From CAZOYN01 sp964584135 (GTDB lineage: Bacteria; Patescibacteriota; Saccharimonadia; Saccharimonadales; UBA4665): a stretch of 9,679 bases of DNA. The translations under genes were made by a program, and so were the position numbers. The stretch covers positions 1 through 9,679 of the forward strand of contig CAZOYN010000031.1 of the NCBI GenBank assembly GCA_964584135.1, read 5' to 3'. Positions 6,245 through 9,679 of the stretch are shown in pieces (within the stretch, counting starts at the first letter, position 1; every line of letters starts with the position of its first letter). The notes beneath the pieces were generated by a model. The model was not told where the DNA came from, did no database searches, and was given only the letters and a program-made list of their open reading frames with translations.

Positions 6245-8452
6245 ATGGCAAAAAAGAAAAAACAGACCAGAAAGAAGAAGGTTGTAGCCAAGCCCAGCGA
6301 AGAGTCGACCCTGTGGCCGATGACTGGTGCTGTGCTATTGATGGTGTTGGCGGCCCTGTTGTTTATTGGTGGCTTTGGCACTGGTGGCCCACTGCCGGTC
6401 AACCTCTTCCACGCCGCCTACTGGACGTTTGGCTGGGCGGCCTACCTGACGCCCGTCGTCTTGATGTACTGGGGTATTTATAAGTTTAACGCTGAAGACC
6501 GGCAGATTCCGCTGCCTAAAGTCTTTATTATGCTGGCGCTGCTGTTGTTTGCCAGTACCTGGGCCGACGTGGCCTTTGCCACCAAAAGCGGCAGCAGCTG
6601 GGTTGCGGGCTTTGGCGGACAGGTTGGCAAAGCAGCCGGCGGGGTGGTGCTAAGTGTCTTGGATAAAACGCCAGCCGCTCTATTATTTTTTATTTTTACG
6701 TTGTTAGCGGTGTTTTTTGCCTTTGGCATTTCGCCAAAAATTTTCCTGAAGTTCGGAAATTTGTTCAAAAAACGTGAGGCCGACGAATCGGAGCTGGCGG
6801 CCCTGAAAGCCAAGGCCGACCACAGCAACTTCCAGCTGAACGAGGGCGTGCCGGTGGTGCACCATTCAGCTGCCGCTGAAGCTGCCGCGCCGCGCTTCAG
6901 TTCACTTAAAAACACTGCCCAAAAGCTCTCCGGCAGCGAAAACCACGAGGCCCTGACTACTGCTAGCGACCCCAACTGGCAATTCCCAGCTATAACTCTG
7001 CTCAACCAAAAACAAGACAAGGCTGACGCTGGCGACGTGAACGCCAACGCCCAAGTGATTCATGATACCTTTGAGAACTTCAATATAGAGGTGGAGATGG
7101 AAGGGGCCAACATCGGACCGCGCGTCACGCAGTACACTTTGAAGCCGCCAACAGGGGTGAAGTTAACCAAAATTACCGCCCTGGAGAATAACCTGGCGCT
7201 GGATTTGGCTGCCCATTCTATCCGTATGGAAGCCCCTATCCCGGGCAAACGGGCCGTGGGCATTGAAGTGCCGAACGTGAAGTCCGCCACCGTGCGCACC
7301 AGCTCTATCTTCCTGTCGCCGCAGTGGCAGGAAATGAATAGCCCGCTGGGCATTGCCATTGGCAAGGACATTTCCGGCACGGCGATCGTGGCCGACCTGG
7401 ACAAAATGCCGCACCTGCTGGTAGCTGGCCAGACTGGTTCCGGTAAGTCAGTCATGATTAACACCATCTTAACCAGCCTATTATTCCGCAATTCGCCGTC
7501 TGATTTAAAGCTGATTTTAGTTGACCCCAAACAGGTTGAACTCAAACCCTATGACGATATCCCGCACCTGCTAGCGCCGGTGATTACCGAGCCGGAAAAG
7601 TGTATCTCGGCTCTCAAGTGGGCGGTGGCCGAAATGGAACGCCGTTACCGTGCCCTGGCCGAAGTCAGCAAGCGCAACATTGGCGAGTACAATAACCTCA
7701 AAAAAGAAGCGGGCATGCCCTATATCGTGATCGTGATTGACGAGCTGGCCGACCTGATGATGATGGCTGCCCGCGACGTGGAAGCCCTGGTGGTACGGAT
7801 TGCCCAGAAAGCCCGGGCGGTGGGCATCCACCTGGTGCTAGCAACCCAACGTCCGTCGGTGGATGTTATCACCGGTCTGATTAAGGCCAACATCCCGGCT
7901 CGGATTGCCTTTACCACCGCCTCACAAGTGGACAGCCGGACGATTATTGACCAAGTGGGCGCCGAAAAGCTACTCGGCCAGGGCGACATGCTGCTGCTGA
8001 CAGCCGACATGCCCAAGCCCAAGCGCGTGCAGGGGGCCTTTATTGGCGACGACGAAACCAACAAAGTGACTGACTTTATCCGCATGCAGCGCCCGCCGCA
8101 GTACGACGACGAGGTTATTTCCCAACCGGTACAGCTGAACGGCAAGGGCGGCGTGGTGGCTGATTACGGTGGCCAAGACGCCGACGATGATATGTGGCAC
8201 GACGCCGTGCAAGTGGTGATTGAAAACCACAAGGCCAGCACCTCGCTGCTGCAGCGCCGGTTGCGCATTGGCTACGGCCGGGCCGCCCGCCTGATTGAAA
8301 CCATGGAAGAGCAGGGCATTATTGGCCAGGCTGACGGCTCCCGCCCCCGTGAGGTACTAGTGCATTCCCTGGATGAAGTCTTTGGCGGTGGCGGGGTTGC
8401 AGTTGATGACCTGGAACCGATTGAACCGAGCGACGCCTACCCCAACCAATAG
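6245..8452 (+). CDS. ftsK: DNA translocase FtsK
   Basis: FtsK is the septum-anchored hexameric ATPase that pumps DNA and helps resolve chromosome dimers during division. The 735-aa protein starts with a Lys-rich cytoplasmic tail (MAKKKKQTRKKK). About four membrane helices follow (near 25-43, 58-78, 93-110 and 145-165), then a short, Ala-rich linker (about 175-255). The motor domain has Walker A GQTGSGKS at 395-402, Walker B IVIVIDE at 494-500, and the ATQRPSVDVITGLIKANIP segment at 533-551. A winged-helix gamma domain spans about 650-712 (LLQRRLRIGYGRAARLIE), the part that reads polar DNA motifs and contacts XerD in known members. An acidic tail closes the protein. The length is that of short FtsK/SpoIIIE proteins, with a much shorter linker than E. 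coli FtsK. The start is supported by the -10 box 7 nt upstream. Confidence 0.97.
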   Translation: MAKKKKQTRKKKVVAKPSEESTLWPMTGAVLLMVLAALLFIGGFGTGGPLPVNLFHAAYWTFGWAAYLTPVVLMYWGIYKFNAEDRQIPLPKVFIMLALLLFASTWADVAFATKSGSSWVAGFGGQVGKAAGGVVLSVLDKTPAALLFFIFTLLAVFFAFGISPKIFLKFGNLFKKREADESELAALKAKADHSNFQLNEGVPVVHHSAAAEAAAPRFSSLKNTAQKLSGSENHEALTTASDPNWQFPAITLLNQKQDKADAGDVNANAQVIHDTFENFNIEVEMEGANIGPRVTQYTLKPPTGVKLTKITALENNLALDLAAHSIRMEAPIPGKRAVGIEVPNVKSATVRTSSIFLSPQWQEMNSPLGIAIGKDISGTAIVADLDKMPHLLVAGQTGSGKSVMINTILTSLLFRNSPSDLKLILVDPKQVELKPYDDIPHLLAPVITEPEKCISALKWAVAEMERRYRALAEVSKRNIGEYNNLKKEAGMPYIVIVIDELADLMMMAARDVEALVVRIAQKARAVGIHLVLATQRPSVDVITGLIKANIPARIAFTTASQVDSRTIIDQVGAEKLLGQGDMLLLTADMPKPKRVQGAFIGDDETNKVTDFIRMQRPPQYDDEVISQPVQLNGKGGVVADYGGQDADDDMWHDAVQVVIENHKASTSLLQRRLRIGYGRAARLIETMEEQGIIGQADGSRPREVLVHSLDEVFGGGGVAVDDLEPIEPSDAYPNQ

Positions 8453-8480
8453 TTGCATTATTAATATAAGATGATATAAT
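8453..8480 (+). promoter_or_regulatory. Promoter of the deaminase-like gene (leaderless)
   Basis: A perfect -10 TATAAT (8475-8480) preceded by TGA (extended -10), with TTGCAT (8453-8458) 16 nt upstream as a partial -35. The -10 ends 8 nt before the ATG at 8489, and the AT-rich gap has no Shine-Dalgarno site. The -35 directly abuts the ftsK stop codon TAG (8450-8452). Confidence 0.8.
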
Positions 8481-8488
8481 AAACAATT

Positions 8489-9160
8489 ATGAACGGTGTA
8501 GTCGGTTCTCGCCGCTTGTCCGGCTTAAGCGTAGGGTTGGAACCCGTGCGGGCGGTCATGCAACTTGGGCCTTATCTGATGGACCAAGCTCGCGAGGTGC
8601 GTCGGTTTGCAGTGCACTATGACGGCTTCCACGTGGGCGCCACGGCTATTGCCCTCAGCCAAGATGGCGACCTGCATTTCTTGTGGGGTGCCAACCAAAA
8701 CCTGTTCAAGGGCCCTAACCCAACCCGTATCTGTGCCGAAAAGCGGATTATGGACAAGGCAACAGACCAAGGGCTAGGCAAAATAATTGCCTTCTTTACC
8801 TCTGGACCACCGCAAGCCGACAGTCATTCGGGGCGTATCGCCGATACTCTGCACAGCTGTGGCACTTGCCGCGGCGATATGAAGGCCAGCCCGTTGGTCG
8901 AAGCCGATAGCCTCCTCGTGACTGTCCACCCCGAACATGATTTATACGAGCTTTACACCTTTGATGAGTACCTTGGCATCCACGAAGCCAAAGACGGTCA
9001 CTTGCCGCTGCCGTTTGTCCACCAAGAAGACCCGGATTTCAAGCGCTGGCTCGATGCCCAGGCAGTTTTTGACCGCTACACAGCCGGCAGTTATCAACCC
9101 GAAACCGATTTTTCCCAGATACAGCTGGCCCGTTTAGCTATCACTGGTTTCCTGAAATAA
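8489..9160 (+). CDS. Cytidine deaminase-like zinc protein
   Basis: The core resembles cytidine deaminase, which converts (deoxy)cytidine to (deoxy)uridine in pyrimidine salvage. YDGFHVGATAIA (44-55) matches the YSxFxVGAA motif. RICAEK (80-85) gives the zinc ligand C82 and the proton-shuttle E84. SCGTCRGDM (123-131) gives zinc ligands C124 and C127. YELYTFDEYL (153-162) matches the end of the usual fold. Differences: about 35 extra residues at the N-terminus and about 60 at the C-terminus (223 aa against roughly 130). The nucleoside-binding NxEN motif reads GANQNLF (67-73), so the ribose-binding Glu appears replaced by Asn. The substrate may therefore not be cytidine. It is transcribed on its own from a near-consensus promoter. 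The superfamily call is firm, the substrate is not. Confidence 0.85.
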   Translation: MNGVVGSRRLSGLSVGLEPVRAVMQLGPYLMDQAREVRRFAVHYDGFHVGATAIALSQDGDLHFLWGANQNLFKGPNPTRICAEKRIMDKATDQGLGKIIAFFTSGPPQADSHSGRIADTLHSCGTCRGDMKASPLVEADSLLVTVHPEHDLYELYTFDEYLGIHEAKDGHLPLPFVHQEDPDFKRWLDAQAVFDRYTAGSYQPETDFSQIQLARLAITGFLK

Positions 9161-9167
9161 ATTAGGC

Positions 9168-9196
9168 TTGCCAAACCGCCAGTTAGGTTCTACCAT
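9168..9196 (+). promoter_or_regulatory. Candidate promoter of the terminal gene / leader RNA
   Basis: TTGCCA (9168-9173, five of six -35 matches) and TACCAT (9191-9196, four of six -10 matches) are separated by an ideal 17 nt. The start would fall near 9203, giving a leader of about 32 nt before the GTG at 9235. The -10 is weak, so this is tentative. Confidence 0.45.
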
Positions 9197-9221
9197 AAGC
9201 ATATACACAAACACTGGCACG

Positions 9222-9295
9222 CGGAGGATTTACCGTGACCGAAAAAAGCACACCACCACCGTTCGACGAAGCAGTCGACCAGGTTACGGCCTCCG
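9222..9295 (+). promoter_or_regulatory. Long-range RNA stem that sequesters RBS and start codon
   Basis: CGGAGG (9222-9227) is complementary to CCTCCG (9290-9295). After a 5-nt bulge (9228-9232), CCGTGACC (9233-9240) pairs with GGTTACGG (9282-9289), with one G-U. Together this makes 14 base pairs that bury both the Shine-Dalgarno GGAGG (9223-9227) and the GTG start (9235-9237). The 41-nt loop holds a smaller hairpin, TCGAC (9263-9267) with GTCGA (9274-9278). The intrinsic terminator starts two nt after the stem. The pairings are read directly from the sequence, and a regulatory role is inferred. No known riboswitch class is recognised. Confidence 0.6.
9223..9227 (+). promoter_or_regulatory. 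Perfect Shine-Dalgarno site of the terminal gene
   Basis: GGAGG lies 7 nt before GTG at 9235, an ideal spacing. It decides this GTG as the start of the open frame that runs to the window edge. It is the strongest ribosome site in the window. Confidence 0.7.
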
Positions 9296-9679
9296 ACCCC
9301 TGTCCTAGCGACAGGGGTTTTTATATGCAGAGGCTCGCCATGTGTGATCCTAAGACATTTGAACAGTTTAATGATTTGCCACCTGTCCAAATCGACCCAT
9401 TCTCGCGTTTGCCTCATCCGGTCATAATCCCGCTTGATATTGGCAAGTATAAACCATCTGAGCACCACGGCCATTTTTTCGAAGGACACCCATTGCTCCA
9501 AGGTATACGTGGCCAGGCGGTACGTAACGTCTATCGAGAGAATATGCCTCCCGTGCTGCATAACCTTGGGCCCCAATCACTGCACCATAACCTTGGTATG
9601 CCAATAGAGCTGCCGGACTCTGACTCTACGGGGCTGCTGGCCGTATTGCTGCCAACGGCCGGCTATTTACCGCTTCAAG
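9235..9679 (+). CDS. Unknown protein, 5' part (runs off window)
   Basis: From GTG 9235 the frame stays open for 148 codons to the window edge. It starts VTEKSTPPPFDEAVDQVTAS and includes a Pro-Pro-Pro run at codons 7-9. The later part is rich in Pro, His and Leu (LPHPVIIPLDIG, EHHGHFFEGHP) and has an HNLG repeat at residues 109-112 and 118-121. I recognise no family, and no membrane segment or signal peptide is seen. An alternative start is ATG 9325 in the same frame, where AGGGG (9313-9317), the 3' arm of the terminator hairpin, could act as ribosome site at 7-nt spacing. If so, the first 30 codons would be leader RNA rather than protein. A long stop-free frame plus perfect GGAGG favours real coding. 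The C-terminus is not in the window. Confidence 0.6.
   Translation, partial: MTEKSTPPPFDEAVDQVTASDPCPSDRGFYMQRLAMCDPKTFEQFNDLPPVQIDPFSRLPHPVIIPLDIGKYKPSEHHGHFFEGHPLLQGIRGQAVRNVYRENMPPVLHNLGPQSLHHNLGMPIELPDSDSTGLLAVLLPTAGYLPLQ
9297..9322 (+). terminator. Intrinsic terminator inside the terminal reading frame
   Basis: CCCCTGTC (9297-9304) and GACAGGGG (9310-9317) form a perfect 8-bp GC-rich stem with a 5-nt loop, followed by TTTTT (9318-9322). This is a textbook rho-independent terminator. It lies 137 nt after the deaminase-like gene and could end that transcript. It also lies about 60 nt after the GTG start at 9235, so it could attenuate the downstream gene. Confidence 0.8.
9559..9596 (+). 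repeat. Short direct repeat, 11 bp, in frame
   Basis: CATAACCTTGG occurs at 9559-9569 and 9586-9596, 27 nt apart, so the copies are in the same frame and both encode HNLG. This may reflect a small internal duplication in the terminal protein. Confidence 0.6.

Noticed and set aside
9190..9576. Minus-strand frame of 128 codons at the right end
   Set aside because: The opposite strand has a perfect GGAGG, a GTG start and a longer stop-free frame with a promoter candidate. The minus-strand product is Trp/Cys/His-rich and looks like a shadow.
1..9679. tRNA, rRNA, CRISPR array, insertion sequence or phage attachment site
   Set aside because: No cloverleaf with a GGTTCRA-type arm, no regularly spaced repeats, no transposase frame and no terminal inverted repeats were seen.

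Overview
The window looks like chromosomal DNA of a bacterium with a small, compact genome, most likely a Patescibacteria/CPR lineage such as Candidatus Saccharibacteria. This rests on general resemblance: the clustering of S15, PNPase, family-4 uracil-DNA glycosylase, RNase J and FtsK, short gaps, and genes that start right at their promoters. No 16S or marker phylogeny could be run, so the taxon is a moderate-confidence inference. UGA is used as a stop (code 11). All genes are on the + strand and base composition is moderately GC-rich.

Left part (1-5119) is an RNA-metabolism operon: the last six codons of rpsO (S15), a 169-nt leader with several inverted repeats, pnp, an undescribed 58-aa two-helix membrane protein, a family-4-type uracil-DNA glycosylase, and RNase J. 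pnp and the RNase J gene have clear Shine-Dalgarno sites, and the small gene and udg overlap. Two enzymes show altered metal sites: the glycosylase lacks all four Fe-S cysteines, and RNase J has Tyr in place of the last metal-binding His.

Middle part (5120-9160) holds four genes: an unrecognised 211-aa protein, a 135-aa helical protein, FtsK, and a cytidine-deaminase-like protein. None has a Shine-Dalgarno site. Each has a -10 box ending 6-9 nt before its ATG, so all four are probably transcribed singly as leaderless mRNAs. Three of the four promoters have -35 boxes overlapping or abutting the stop codon of the gene before.

Right end (9161-9679) is different. A candidate promoter is followed by a perfect GGAGG site and a GTG-started reading frame that stays open to the window edge. 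The GGAGG and the GTG are paired in a long-range stem, and an intrinsic-terminator hairpin with a T tract lies 60 nt inside the frame. This looks like a cis-acting RNA switch or attenuator and is the most interesting new structure here.

How the genes may work together: S15, PNPase and RNase J would form a translation/RNA-decay module. The glycosylase contributes DNA base repair, FtsK segregates chromosomes at division, and the deaminase-like protein may act in nucleoside salvage.
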